Assembly: GCA_003670915.1 (NCBI GenBank)
Contig: QWQH01000143.1
Coordinates: forward strand, 1 to 35,835
Source of the DNA: Planctomycetota bacterium
Lineage (GTDB): Bacteria > Planctomycetota > Planctomycetia > Pirellulales > UBA1268
Direction: 5' to 3'
DNA: 35,835 nt
This document shows, one piece after another, positions 1 to 9,028 of the stretch. Every line of letters starts with the position of its first letter. The first letter of the stretch is position 1. A model generated the notes under the pieces. The model was not told the origin of the DNA, ran no database searches, and saw only the letters and a list, made by a program, of their open reading frames with translations. A program made the position numbers and the translations under genes.

Positions 1-1
1 A

Positions 2-76
2 GAACTTGCACGCAACCCCCGCAGCCGTTCGGCAAAGCTGCGGGCTGCCCAACTCGCCTTTCATCCGGTGGATTGA
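2..76 (+). CDS. rsmH: C-terminal end of 16S rRNA m4C1402 methyltransferase RsmH (truncated by window start)
   Basis: Manual translation of frame 2: ELARNPRSRSAKLRAAQLAFHPVD*; the NPRxRSAKLRxAx motif is the conserved RsmH/MraW C-terminus. Not in the supplied ORF track. Confidence 0.7.
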   Translation, partial: ELARNPRSRSAKLRAAQLAFHPVD

Positions 77-175
77 TGCTCTGGCGGCCGCCCGACCGGT
101 CTGGCGGCGGAAGGCACAAATCAGAATAATCCCGGGCGTTGGGAGCTCTTTTGAACCCACGGTCAGGGATCGTTC

Positions 176-871
176 ATGGGTCGCGAGAAAAAAATGCTGC
201 TGGCACTGCTCAGCGTGCTCGCCTGCGCATTTGTCGGCGTGCTTTTGACCAAACTACTTGTGCCCAGGCCACCTACCGGTGCCGGGCCTGACGTGCATGC
301 CGAGGATTCAGCCGCCCAGTCGCACGATCTGGTAGAGCCACCGGCGTTCTCGTCTGGTGGAGGCAGCGAGTCGACCTCTTCGTTCGTGGAGAGTCGCTCG
401 AGACGAACGACCAGCGACTTTGGAGGCGGTTCACGATTTTCGAATTCCGCCCGCGAGGCATCAGCGCAGGCTGCGTCGCGGCAGTCCGAGTTGATGAAGC
501 AAGAACTGACGAAGCAAGAGTTGACGAAGCAAGATCCGTTCGTCAGGCCAGCGGCACTCGAGCAACCGCTGCCTGCAGCGACGCTGGATGCGGTGCCCGT
601 CATACCAGCCGGGCCTTCGGGCCCACCATCGCGATCAACGGGAGTGGCAGCGGGGAGTTGGTATGTTGCCGCAGTAGGCGATTCGTGGTGGTCGCTGGCG
701 GAGCGGGCCTACGGAGACGGCCGACTCTATCGGGCGCTCTTCGCGTGGAATCGCGTGCTGGATCCGCGAGTGTCACTCGCTCCGGGCACGCGGCTGGAAA
801 TCCCGCCACAGTCAAGGCTTGAATCGGCATGGCCCAAGCTCGTGTCTTTTGGAGCACCCGACGGTGGTTGA
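176..871 (+). CDS. Membrane-anchored LysM domain protein
   Basis: N-terminal TM segment MLLALLSVLACAFVGVLLTKLLV; C-terminal LysM-like WYVAAVGDSWWSLAERAYGDGRLYRALFAWNRVLDPRVSLAPGTRLEIP. Confidence 0.75.
   Translation: MGREKKMLLALLSVLACAFVGVLLTKLLVPRPPTGAGPDVHAEDSAAQSHDLVEPPAFSSGGGSESTSSFVESRSRRTTSDFGGGSRFSNSAREASAQAASRQSELMKQELTKQELTKQDPFVRPAALEQPLPAATLDAVPVIPAGPSGPPSRSTGVAAGSWYVAAVGDSWWSLAERAYGDGRLYRALFAWNRVLDPRVSLAPGTRLEIPPQSRLESAWPKLVSFGAPDGG
488..532 (+). repeat. 15-bp in-frame tandem repeat x3 (ELMKQ-ELTKQ-ELTKQ)
   Basis: gagttgatgaagcaa / gaactgacgaagcaa / gagttgacgaagcaa read directly in the LysM protein linker. Confidence 0.9.
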
Positions 872-983
872 TCGGAATCGTACCGCTAGAAACCGTGTTG
901 TTGTCGTCTGCTGAGCGGCCAGAATGGCGAGCCAAAGGGCAAGCGGATCGCGACACTTGAGGCCTCACGGTACGATAGCGGGC

Positions 984-2051
984 ATGGGCGACGCCGATCT
1001 CTATGACTACGATCTTCCTCGCGAGTTGATTGCACAGCATGCATTGGAGGACCGGGTTGCTGCGAGGCTCTTGGTTGTGCGTCGCAGTGACGGTGCGATT
1101 GAACACAGCCACATCCGGGATCTACCCCAGTTGCTTCAGGCAGGAGATTTGGTCGTGTGGAACGACACCCGCGTCGTGCCTGCTCGGCTCGTTGGCCGCA
1201 GGCTCAAGACGGGCGGCCGTTGGGAAGGGCTCTTTCTTCAGGTTGATTCATCAACGGGTGTCTGGCAGTTGCTGGCCAAGTCGCGTGGACGCGCAGCCAT
1301 TGGCGAGCGAGTGGTGCTGGTTGGACGCGACGGAGCCGATGCCCTATCGCTTGAACTCCGCGGCCGTGGGCATGGTGGCACGTGGCTGGTTGTGCCGGAC
1401 TCACAAGAGCCAGCGGAAAAAATTCTTGCGGCCGTGGGCCGCGTGCCCCTGCCAGGCTATATCCGCGGCGGCCATGAAGAGCAGGGCGACAGCGAGCGGT
1501 ATCAGACTGTGTTTGCCCGCACCGCCGGTGCCGCAGCGGCGCCCACGGCCGGACTTCATTTTACTAAACCGCTCCTCGATTCGCTGGCAGCCCGTGGCGT
1601 TGGCCACGCCAGCGTCACGCTGCACGTCGGCCTCGATACGTTCCGACCAATTGCAGTCGACACTCTCGACGATCACCCAATGCACTCGGAGTGGTGCCAT
1701 TGTCCGGCGGAAACGGTGGCGGCGATTTGCCAGACCCGGGGTCGAGGCGGTCGGGTTGTGGCGATCGGCACGACGACCGTGCGTACGATCGAAACAGCCG
1801 CTCTCAAAGCGAATGCGTCTGAGTTGGGGCAGGGTGGGGCTTTCAGTGGGCCCACAAATCTTTTCATCCGGCCAGGGTTTTGCTTCGCGGCTACCGACTG
1901 CCTGTTGACGAATTTCCATCTGCCGAGGACAACGCTCATGGTGTTAGTGAGCGCATTTGCTTCTCGTGAGTTGATTGGAATGGCGTATCGCGAAGCCATA
2001 AGCCACCGCTACCGCATGCTGAGTTATGGCGATGCGATGTTGATTCTGTAG
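984..2051 (+). CDS. queA: S-adenosylmethionine:tRNA ribosyltransferase-isomerase
   Basis: YDYDLPRELIAQHALEDRVAARLLVV, GDLVVWNDTRVVPARL, GAAAAPTAGLHFT, NLFIRPGFCFAATDCLLTNFHLPRTTLMVLVSAFA; start set at ATG 984 rather than 924. Confidence 0.95.
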   Translation: MGDADLYDYDLPRELIAQHALEDRVAARLLVVRRSDGAIEHSHIRDLPQLLQAGDLVVWNDTRVVPARLVGRRLKTGGRWEGLFLQVDSSTGVWQLLAKSRGRAAIGERVVLVGRDGADALSLELRGRGHGGTWLVVPDSQEPAEKILAAVGRVPLPGYIRGGHEEQGDSERYQTVFARTAGAAAAPTAGLHFTKPLLDSLAARGVGHASVTLHVGLDTFRPIAVDTLDDHPMHSEWCHCPAETVAAICQTRGRGGRVVAIGTTTVRTIETAALKANASELGQGGAFSGPTNLFIRPGFCFAATDCLLTNFHLPRTTLMVLVSAFASRELIGMAYREAISHRYRMLSYGDAMLIL

Positions 2052-2099
2052 TGCCAGCATAGGATAGAGAGTCAGAGCTGCTCTTTGAAAGGACTGCCG

Positions 2100-2729
2100 A
2101 TGGGAAATATACCCCAAGAAGACGTGTTGGTCGTGCCACGTTCGCTCTTTGAACGAGCGGGAGTGTTTCAAGGATTTTGCGCTGACACAGCGGCCTATCT
2201 GCCGCTCCTATTAGATCGGCAGCATACGAGTTGGCGGCCACGGGCGAGCGTGGAAGAGGACCCATCGTTCAAACAACTGATTCCCTATTGTGTGCTTACG
2301 TGGAGCAACGCCGATGGGCCCCCTCTCTTTTTTGCCTATACGCGCGGCGGAGGTCAGAGCGAGGCACGCCTCCGCGCAAAGCGATCGGTCGGCATTGGTG
2401 GTCATATTGCAAGCACCGACGGCGAGCACGGCGACGATGCGTCTTACGAATCGGGAATGCTTCGAGAACTCGCAGAGGAAGTCGCGATTGACGGCAGCTA
2501 CGCCGCCAGATGCGTTGGTCTTATCAATGACGACTCGACTCCAGTGGGAAGCGTTCATTTGGGGATCGTGCACGTCCTCGAGTTGGAGCGACCGTTGGTG
2601 GCTTCCCGCGAAAGCGAGCTCGTGGAGTGTGGCTTTGAGTCGCTGGAATCGCTCCTAGCGGCTCGGGACCGTTTTGAAACATGGTCGCAGATCACACTCG
2701 ATGCGCTGGCCTCAGGATTACTGGTATAA
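2100..2729 (+). CDS. NUDIX-family predicted phosphoesterase
   Basis: Nudix-like box GGHI...SYESGMLRELAEEVAI and full-length MutT-like predicted phosphoesterase architecture. Confidence 0.7.
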   Translation: MGNIPQEDVLVVPRSLFERAGVFQGFCADTAAYLPLLLDRQHTSWRPRASVEEDPSFKQLIPYCVLTWSNADGPPLFFAYTRGGGQSEARLRAKRSVGIGGHIASTDGEHGDDASYESGMLRELAEEVAIDGSYAARCVGLINDDSTPVGSVHLGIVHVLELERPLVASRESELVECGFESLESLLAARDRFETWSQITLDALASGLLV

Positions 2730-3989
2730 GTGCCAGCCGATATTCGACGGCCGATTGGAGAATGCGGTGCCGTGGCGATCTATCTCGACAATCACTCCAC
2801 AACGCGGCTGGATCCCCGCGTGCTTGACGCGATGCTGCCGTGGCTGACCGACCACTACGGCAATGCTGGGAGCGTCACGCACGAGATGGGCCGCGAGGCT
2901 CGCGAGGCTGTTGAGCATGCCCGCGAGTTGATGGCCGCTGCGATTGGCGCAAGCCCACGCGAGATTGTGTTTACCAGCGGTGCGACAGAAAGCGCCAATC
3001 TGGCAATTCTGGGCAGCGCATCCAGAGCATGCGCGACAGGAGTCACTGGTGGCTTCGGGCAACCAACGCAGATGCAGGGGCACGTGATCACGGTGGCAAC
3101 AGAACACCACGCCGTCCTGGATCCAATCGAGCATCTCGAACGGCTGGGCCATGCGGTGACGCGGCTGCCTGTGGTGTTACAGGCTGACGCGGCTGGTGTG
3201 GTCGGCAGAATTCGTGTCCCAGATCTGGAAGCCTGCTTCCGTTGCGATACCTTTTTGGTTGCGATCATGCTGGCCAATAATGAGATCGGCGTGGTGCAGG
3301 ACATCCCAGCCATTGCCGCTTGTGTGCATGCCAGAGGCGGGCTCTTGCACGTTGACTGCGCGCAGGCCATCGGCAGGATGCCAGTGTCTGTCAATGACCT
3401 ATCGGCTGACCTAGCCAGCTTTTCATCGCACAAGTTTCATGGACCTCAAGGTGTGGGAGCGCTTTATGTGCGACGTCAAAAGCGTGCAGTACGCATCGAT
3501 CCGATCGTTTTTGGCGGCGGCCAGGAACGTGGCTTACGCAGCGGCACGCTGAACGTCTCTGGGATTGTCGGCATGGGTGAGGCAGCCCGTTTGGCCTCAG
3601 AGAATCTTCAGCACGAGATAGTGCAGGTGCGAGCCATGCGAGACGATCTTTGGCGTTTGCTCAGGGAACGCATTGATACCATCAGCCTCAACGGGCCGGC
3701 GTTGGACGACCTTGGCGTGCGGCTCCCCAATAATCTGAACGTGCAAGTCGCAGGCGTGGACGGCCACTCCCTGCTGGCAACGTTCGCCGGCGCAGGTTTG
3801 GCAGTGAGTTCGGGGAGCGCGTGTTCATCGGAGAACCCGCGGCCCAGCCACGTGCTTCGCGCGATTGGGCTCAACGACGATGAGGCACGGGCAAGCCTTC
3901 GTTTTGGTCTCTCTCGGTTTACCACTCGCGAAGAAATAGTGGAGGCTGTCGCAGTCATCGCCGCCGGTGTGGCCCGCCTGCGGGGCTAA
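2730..3989 (+). CDS. Cysteine desulfurase, NifS/IscS family (PLP-dependent)
   Basis: AIYLDNHSTTRLDPRVLDAMLPW, TSGATESANLAILG, ATEHHAVLDP, SSHKFHGPQGVGALYVR, SSGSACSSENPRPSHVLRAIGL. The start could be GTG 2730 or GTG 2772. Confidence 0.95.
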   Translation: MPADIRRPIGECGAVAIYLDNHSTTRLDPRVLDAMLPWLTDHYGNAGSVTHEMGREAREAVEHARELMAAAIGASPREIVFTSGATESANLAILGSASRACATGVTGGFGQPTQMQGHVITVATEHHAVLDPIEHLERLGHAVTRLPVVLQADAAGVVGRIRVPDLEACFRCDTFLVAIMLANNEIGVVQDIPAIAACVHARGGLLHVDCAQAIGRMPVSVNDLSADLASFSSHKFHGPQGVGALYVRRQKRAVRIDPIVFGGGQERGLRSGTLNVSGIVGMGEAARLASENLQHEIVQVRAMRDDLWRLLRERIDTISLNGPALDDLGVRLPNNLNVQVAGVDGHSLLATFAGAGLAVSSGSACSSENPRPSHVLRAIGLNDDEARASLRFGLSRFTTREEIVEAVAVIAAGVARLRG

Positions 3990-4122
3990 AAAAGCCTCTC
4001 TTGCCAATGTGGAGCGACTCTTTTTTCCTAGGCTTTGCCTTCTGGGCTCCTGACGATAAACTTTTCTATAGAAGGCCTGCTGTCGGCCACGCTCATACCC
4101 ATGCAACAGGAGATCGGAACCC

Positions 4123-4455
4123 ATGTCGGTTTTGCTCACAGAAAAAGCTGCCAGCGAAGTTATCAAGATCATTTCGGACCAGAAGATGGATCCAGCCACG
4201 GTGCTGCGTGTCGGCGTTGCCGGAGGTGGTTGCAGTGGATTTTCCTACTCGCTCGGCTTTGACACCGCGTGGGATCCCAAGAGCGACTCTCGCAGCCAGC
4301 AACATGGCGTGGCGGTTGTTGTCGATAAGAAGAGTGATCTTTTTCTGGACGGTACCACGCTCGATTTCCACGAAGGGATCGAAAAGCGCGGATTCACATT
4401 CAACAACCCCAACGCCAAAAAGAGCTGTGGTTGCGGCAGTTCATTCCAAGCCTGA
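4123..4455 (+). CDS. A-type iron-sulfur cluster assembly/carrier protein (IscA/ErpA/HesB family)
   Basis: LTEKAASEVIKII...LRVGVAGGGCSGFSYSLGFD...FNNPNAKKSCGCGSSF; three conserved Cys. Confidence 0.93.
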   Translation: MSVLLTEKAASEVIKIISDQKMDPATVLRVGVAGGGCSGFSYSLGFDTAWDPKSDSRSQQHGVAVVVDKKSDLFLDGTTLDFHEGIEKRGFTFNNPNAKKSCGCGSSFQA

Positions 4456-4505
4456 TCCCAGTGCTGAGCAAACCGGTGCTTGTGCACCGAGTACAGGGAG
4501 AGACG

Positions 4506-5744
4506 GTGGCTGAGGAAAAAGTCTATATCGTTGGTGTCGGAGATGACGGCGTTGAAGGGATGACCGCGCAGGCCCGGCGGCTCTTGGAAGCGGCTGATTT
4601 ACTGCTTGGCCCCGAGGCGTGCGCGCCTCTCTTGCCGGCGTCGATGGTGTCTCGTCTGCGCGCGTGTACGAATCTCGAAGAACTCGTTGAGCGGATTGAG
4701 TCGGCTGGATCGCAGCGGCTCGTCGTGCTGGCCTCTGGCGATCCTTTATTTTACGGGACGGCCCGGTATGTCTGTTCGAAGCTGGGCAAGGATCGGTTTG
4801 AAGTTGTGCCGCACGTCAGCAGCATGCAACTGGCGTTTGCAAGAGTGAAGGAGAGTTGGGAGGAAGCATTCCTAGCGAATCTTTCTGGGCAGTCGATTGA
4901 GCGAGTGGTCGATCGGATTCGCTCCAGCGAGACAGTGGGACTCTTCACAAGCGAGCAATGGCCCCCGTCGGCCGTGGCCCGCACGCTGTTAGAAGAGGGG
5001 ATCGATTCCTTTCAGGCGTATGTCTGCGAAAATCTCGGCTCGCCCGACGAGTGCGTGACGCAGGGCAGCTTGGCAGACATTGCTAAGGAATCCTTCGGCC
5101 CGCTGAACGTCATGATCCTTGTGCGGAAGGCACGCGCGATCGATAAGCCTGGGCATGTTGGCACGCGGCTTTTTGGGAACCCAGACGAGTCGTTTTTACA
5201 GTCGCGTCCCAAGCGAGGCCTCTTGACACCTGCGGAGGTTCGGTCGCTGGCGCTGGCCGAACTGGGACTCCAGACAACGAGCATAGTGTGGGATGTGGGT
5301 GCGGGGAGTGGTTCAGTGGGGCTGGAGGCCGCTCAGATAGCCCGCCATGGCGCCGTCTACGCCATCGAGATGGATCCCGACGACCATCGCCTCATACTGG
5401 CCAACGCCGAGCGTTTCGGCGTGACGAATCTGCATGCGGTCTTGGGCCAGGCGCCAGACGCATGGCACGATTTACCCGATCCGGATGCGATTTACGTCGG
5501 AGGAAGCGGTCGCGATGTGGCCAGGCTCGTGGAGGAGGCATGGAAGAGGCTGAAGGCCGGTGGGCGGCTTGTGTCGGCCTGCAACAGTATCGAGAATCTG
5601 GCGGCGGTGCACGTGTTCTTGAGGGCCCAATCAAGCGATGCCGCCTACTGGCTGGTGACCATTGCTCGTGGCATCGAACAACTCGACCGCATTCGCTTCG
5701 AATCCCTCAACCCGACGTTTCTGATCGCCGCAACAAAGGCGTAA
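4506..5744 (+). CDS. cbiET: Bifunctional precorrin-6Y C5,15-methyltransferase (decarboxylating), CbiE-CbiT/CobL-like
   Basis: N-terminal tetrapyrrole methylase (VYIVGVGDDGVEGMTAQARRLLEAADLLLG, LASGDPLFYG); C-terminal CbiT-like methyltransferase (RSLALAELGLQTTSIVWDVGAGSGSVGLEAAQI...AIEMDP...PDAIYVGGSGRDV). Confidence 0.88.
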   Translation: MAEEKVYIVGVGDDGVEGMTAQARRLLEAADLLLGPEACAPLLPASMVSRLRACTNLEELVERIESAGSQRLVVLASGDPLFYGTARYVCSKLGKDRFEVVPHVSSMQLAFARVKESWEEAFLANLSGQSIERVVDRIRSSETVGLFTSEQWPPSAVARTLLEEGIDSFQAYVCENLGSPDECVTQGSLADIAKESFGPLNVMILVRKARAIDKPGHVGTRLFGNPDESFLQSRPKRGLLTPAEVRSLALAELGLQTTSIVWDVGAGSGSVGLEAAQIARHGAVYAIEMDPDDHRLILANAERFGVTNLHAVLGQAPDAWHDLPDPDAIYVGGSGRDVARLVEEAWKRLKAGGRLVSACNSIENLAAVHVFLRAQSSDAAYWLVTIARGIEQLDRIRFESLNPTFLIAATKA

Positions 5745-5798
5745 CGCTTTTCGTAGCTGCCTATCTTTGTTCAGTGTCGCCGTTCCAGCGGATGAATT

Positions 5799-6542
5799 AT
5801 GCGTACTGATCCAGAAGCCCTCGACGTGATTGCTGTGGGTGCCCATCCGGATGATGTTGAGATCGGATGTGGCGGCACGCTGGCGATCCTTGCCGGGCAA
5901 GGGTTTCGCGTCGGTATCGTGGATCTGACGGATGGTGAGCCAACGCCCCGTTCAAGCGGCCCAGCGGAGCGTTTGGCGGAGGCTGCCGCAGCGGCGAAGG
6001 TGCTCGGCGTTGTGCATCGTGAACAACTCGGGTTTGAAAATCGTCGGTTGTTCGATTGCTTCGAGGTGCGCGTCGCATTGGCGAAAGTGTTTCGCCGTCA
6101 TCGCCCCCGTCTGGTGCTTGGCATGGGCGACAAAACACCGCTGGCTTCGCCCGACCATGCGCAGGCCGTCGCCATTACCGAAGCCGCCGTATTTTACTCG
6201 CGGCTGACGAAGTGGGACGATCTATTCGAAGGGCTTCCGGTGCACACTGTGCCGGTGTTGATGAACTATTTTCTTTCCGCTACGGTGCCCAGCATGCCCG
6301 TCGGCCATTGGCCGTTGGTGGTTGATATTGCGGGTGCACTCGATACAAAAATCGAGGCCATAGCCTGCTATGCTTCGCAGTTTCCCCCCGAAAAATCCCA
6401 TGTGTTTACGCGCGTGCGATCCTCCGCCGATATGATCGGAACGATGAGCGGGTGCTCGGCAGGCGAACTGCTCGCGGGCGCGAGGATGCCCTGCACGACA
6501 AATCTCCTATCGTTGCTTTTTCCGTTTGATTCGATCCTCTAG
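5799..6542 (+). CDS. LmbE/PIG-L family deacetylase, BshB1-like
   Basis: VIAVGAHPDDVEIGCGGTLAILA, IVDLTDGEPTPRSSGPAERLAEAAAAAKVLGV, SPDHAQAV zinc-site motif. Confidence 0.85.
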   Translation: MRTDPEALDVIAVGAHPDDVEIGCGGTLAILAGQGFRVGIVDLTDGEPTPRSSGPAERLAEAAAAAKVLGVVHREQLGFENRRLFDCFEVRVALAKVFRRHRPRLVLGMGDKTPLASPDHAQAVAITEAAVFYSRLTKWDDLFEGLPVHTVPVLMNYFLSATVPSMPVGHWPLVVDIAGALDTKIEAIACYASQFPPEKSHVFTRVRSSADMIGTMSGCSAGELLAGARMPCTTNLLSLLFPFDSIL

Positions 6543-6583
6543 CAGGCGTGGCGGCCAATCGTGCGACGTCTCAAAGATCTGCC

Positions 6584-7690
6584 ATGAGCCCTGCCGCCGA
6601 CGTGATCATTGTGGGCGCCGGAATCGCCGGTCTCTCCGCAGCCGAGGTGCTGACAGGTGCTGGCCATTCGGTGATCGTGCTCGAAAAAGCGACCGGTGTA
6701 GGCGGGCGCATGGCCACGCGGCGAGTGGGCGATGCCGTATGCGATCACGGCGCACAATTCTTTACGGTGCGTGGCCGAGCGTTTGGAAAGAGAGTAACCG
6801 CTGCCCATGCCGCTGGCGTGGTACGGCCATGGTCAAATGGTTTTCTACGAGCGGCGTCGAATGGATCTGAAGTCCTCCCTGCCGTGGACGGCCATACACG
6901 ATGGTGTGGATCGCTCGGCATGCGCGATTTCCCGAAACACATCGCCGCGGGTCTGCCTGCCGATCGCTGTACGATCATGTGTGGCACGCGAGCGGCTGCC
7001 ATTGGGATCGATGGCGGCCGCGTTCGCACCACGATCGAAGGCGCATCGCATCGTTTTGCCAGTCAGCCACTGTTGTGCTCGCTCGAAAGCATTGAGACTG
7101 CCGCTGCGATCGTGACGTGCCCGGTGCCACAGTCGCTTGCCTGCATGGCCGCGGGCGGGCTTTTGGACCGAGGCGGGGGCATCGACGACACGGCCATGCG
7201 ATTGCTGGCCGGTGTCTCCTATGATCCGTGCTTTGCGTTGATCGTTGTGCTGGACAAGCCCAGCCGCGTGCCGGCCCCAGGTGCGATTGTGTTTGATTCG
7301 GGTCCGATTGCGTGGATTGGCGACAATCAGCAAAAAGGGATTTCGCCCGTGCCGGCCCTTACAGTCCATGCCTCCGCAGCCTGGAGCCGTGAGCACTTCG
7401 ACGTCCCGCAGGATGAGGTGGCCCGACTCCTGCTGGGCGCGGCCAGTGCGTGGATTGACGGCCCGCTTGAGACATCAGTGATTGAGCGATCGATGCAACG
7501 CTGGAAATATTCGCAACCCGCGACGATCATCCCTGCGCCCATGGTCGCGGCGACAACACAGCCCCCGATCGTCTGCTGCGGCGATGCCTTCGGCGGCCCG
7601 AGGGTGGAAGGTGCCGCTTCCAGTGGCGTGGCGGCGGCCACATGGATGCTGCGAGTGCTCAAAGGCCAACTGTCAGACCGGCAGAGATGA
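6584..7690 (+). CDS. Renalase-like FAD/NAD(P)-dependent oxidoreductase
   Basis: DVIIVGAGIAGLSAAEVLTGAGHSVIVLEKATGVGGRMATRR...DHGAQFFTVRGRAF; C-terminal FAD motif CCGDAFGGPRVEGAASSGVAAA. Confidence 0.82.
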   Translation: MSPAADVIIVGAGIAGLSAAEVLTGAGHSVIVLEKATGVGGRMATRRVGDAVCDHGAQFFTVRGRAFGKRVTAAHAAGVVRPWSNGFLRAASNGSEVLPAVDGHTRWCGSLGMRDFPKHIAAGLPADRCTIMCGTRAAAIGIDGGRVRTTIEGASHRFASQPLLCSLESIETAAAIVTCPVPQSLACMAAGGLLDRGGGIDDTAMRLLAGVSYDPCFALIVVLDKPSRVPAPGAIVFDSGPIAWIGDNQQKGISPVPALTVHASAAWSREHFDVPQDEVARLLLGAASAWIDGPLETSVIERSMQRWKYSQPATIIPAPMVAATTQPPIVCCGDAFGGPRVEGAASSGVAAATWMLRVLKGQLSDRQR

Positions 7691-7709
7691 AATAGGGAGT
7701 GTGGCGGAG

Positions 7710-8999
7710 ATGAGCCAAGCAGTTGACTGCATCGTGGTGGGCGCTGGACTGGCAGGGTTGGCGTGCGCGCATGCGCTTGAGCGAGTGGGGAAGCGTGTGT
7801 TGGTGGTTGAGGCGGCAGATCGCGTGGGCGGCCGCGTAGCGACCGACTCGGTCGAAGGATTTCGCGTGGATCGGGGATTTCAAGTCTATCTCGACGCCTA
7901 CCCAGAAGGCCGTCGGCAGTTGGATTTGCCCAGATTGCAACTCGGGTGTTTTGAGGCTGGGGCATTGGTGGCCGTCAACGGTCGATTGCGACGCGTGAGT
8001 GATCCCTGGCGGAGGCCGCTGGCAGCGATGGGCTCGCTGATAAACGGCAGTGTAGGGTTAGCCGATGCGGTGCGCACCGCACGCTTGCGGAGCGATGTCA
8101 TAGCCGCTTTTCGCAGCGGCCATGCGGATCCCAACGGTGCCGTCGGCGCACAAGGCGAACAATCTACCCTTGAAATGTTGGCTGCACGAGGGTTTTCTAC
8201 GAGGTTCGTTCGGGAGTTTCTCTCACCATTTTTTGGCGGCGTGTTTTTGGAACGCCAATTAAAGACATCTGCCAGAGTCTTTGACTTCACGTTTGCGATG
8301 TTTGCTCTGGGGCGGGCCTGTTTGCCACGCGGTGGAATGGATGCAATCCCCAACCAGATGGCCGCTCCACTGGCCGCCGGCACAGTGAGGCTCAAGTGTG
8401 CCGTGTCGCAGGTGGCACCCGGCCGTGTGGGGTTGGCCGATGGCCGTTGGCTGACAGCAAACGATGTCGTTGTGGCGACGGAGGCATCCGCCGCTGCTCG
8501 GCTCGTGCCGGAGTCACTCCGCGGCCAGTGGTCTTTGCGAAAAAACAAGTCGACCCGACTGGTCGCATTTGCAGCAGAAAGATCGCCGCTGCACAACCCG
8601 ATCCTGCTGGTCAACGCTGATGAGTCCGGCCCGATCGACAATGTGTCGGTGCCATCCGACGTGGTCGACGGCTATGCGCCACCCGGAGCCTCGCTGGTGA
8701 CCGTATCGGTAAGGCAGGAGTTTTCTAGCACCGACGCCGATCTGCCGGCCGCCATTGCGCAGCAGGCCAGCGCGTGGTTTGGGCCGGAAGCGTTCCGATG
8801 GAAGCACCTCTCGACGGTACGCGTTGAGCAGGCTCTCCCAGAGGAGTCTCCAGCGGCACGCAGGTTGCGGGCGAGTGGACCGCAACTGGCTCCCGGTTTG
8901 TTTCTCTGTGGCGACCACTGCACGAGCGCCTCCATCAATGGATCTCTGGTCAGCGGTCGGCTTTGCGCTGAGGCAGTGCTCGAGCAAGACGCCTCATAG
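7710..8999 (+). CDS. FAD-dependent amine oxidase/protoporphyrinogen-oxidase-like protein
   Basis: DCIVVGAGLAGLACAHALERVGKRVLVVEAADRVGGRVATDSVEGFRVDRGFQVYLDAYPE; C-terminal LFLCGDHCTSASINGSLVSGRLCAEAVL. Start at ATG 7710, not the longer ORF start at 7482. Confidence 0.82.
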   Translation: MSQAVDCIVVGAGLAGLACAHALERVGKRVLVVEAADRVGGRVATDSVEGFRVDRGFQVYLDAYPEGRRQLDLPRLQLGCFEAGALVAVNGRLRRVSDPWRRPLAAMGSLINGSVGLADAVRTARLRSDVIAAFRSGHADPNGAVGAQGEQSTLEMLAARGFSTRFVREFLSPFFGGVFLERQLKTSARVFDFTFAMFALGRACLPRGGMDAIPNQMAAPLAAGTVRLKCAVSQVAPGRVGLADGRWLTANDVVVATEASAAARLVPESLRGQWSLRKNKSTRLVAFAAERSPLHNPILLVNADESGPIDNVSVPSDVVDGYAPPGASLVTVSVRQEFSSTDADLPAAIAQQASAWFGPEAFRWKHLSTVRVEQALPEESPAARRLRASGPQLAPGLFLCGDHCTSASINGSLVSGRLCAEAVLEQDAS

Positions 9000-9028
9000 C
9001 AGAGGTTACCGCCCCGGCTTCGGCGAAT

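Noticed and set aside
7327-7965. 212-aa - strand ORF bridging the two FAD oxidoreductase genes
   Set aside because: Mostly antisense to both coding genes; no motif support.
9000-9028. GC-rich ccggcttcgg stretch between convergent FAD oxidoreductase and ychF as a terminator
   Set aside because: Only 2-3 bp of credible stem around the TTCG loop; too weak to call.
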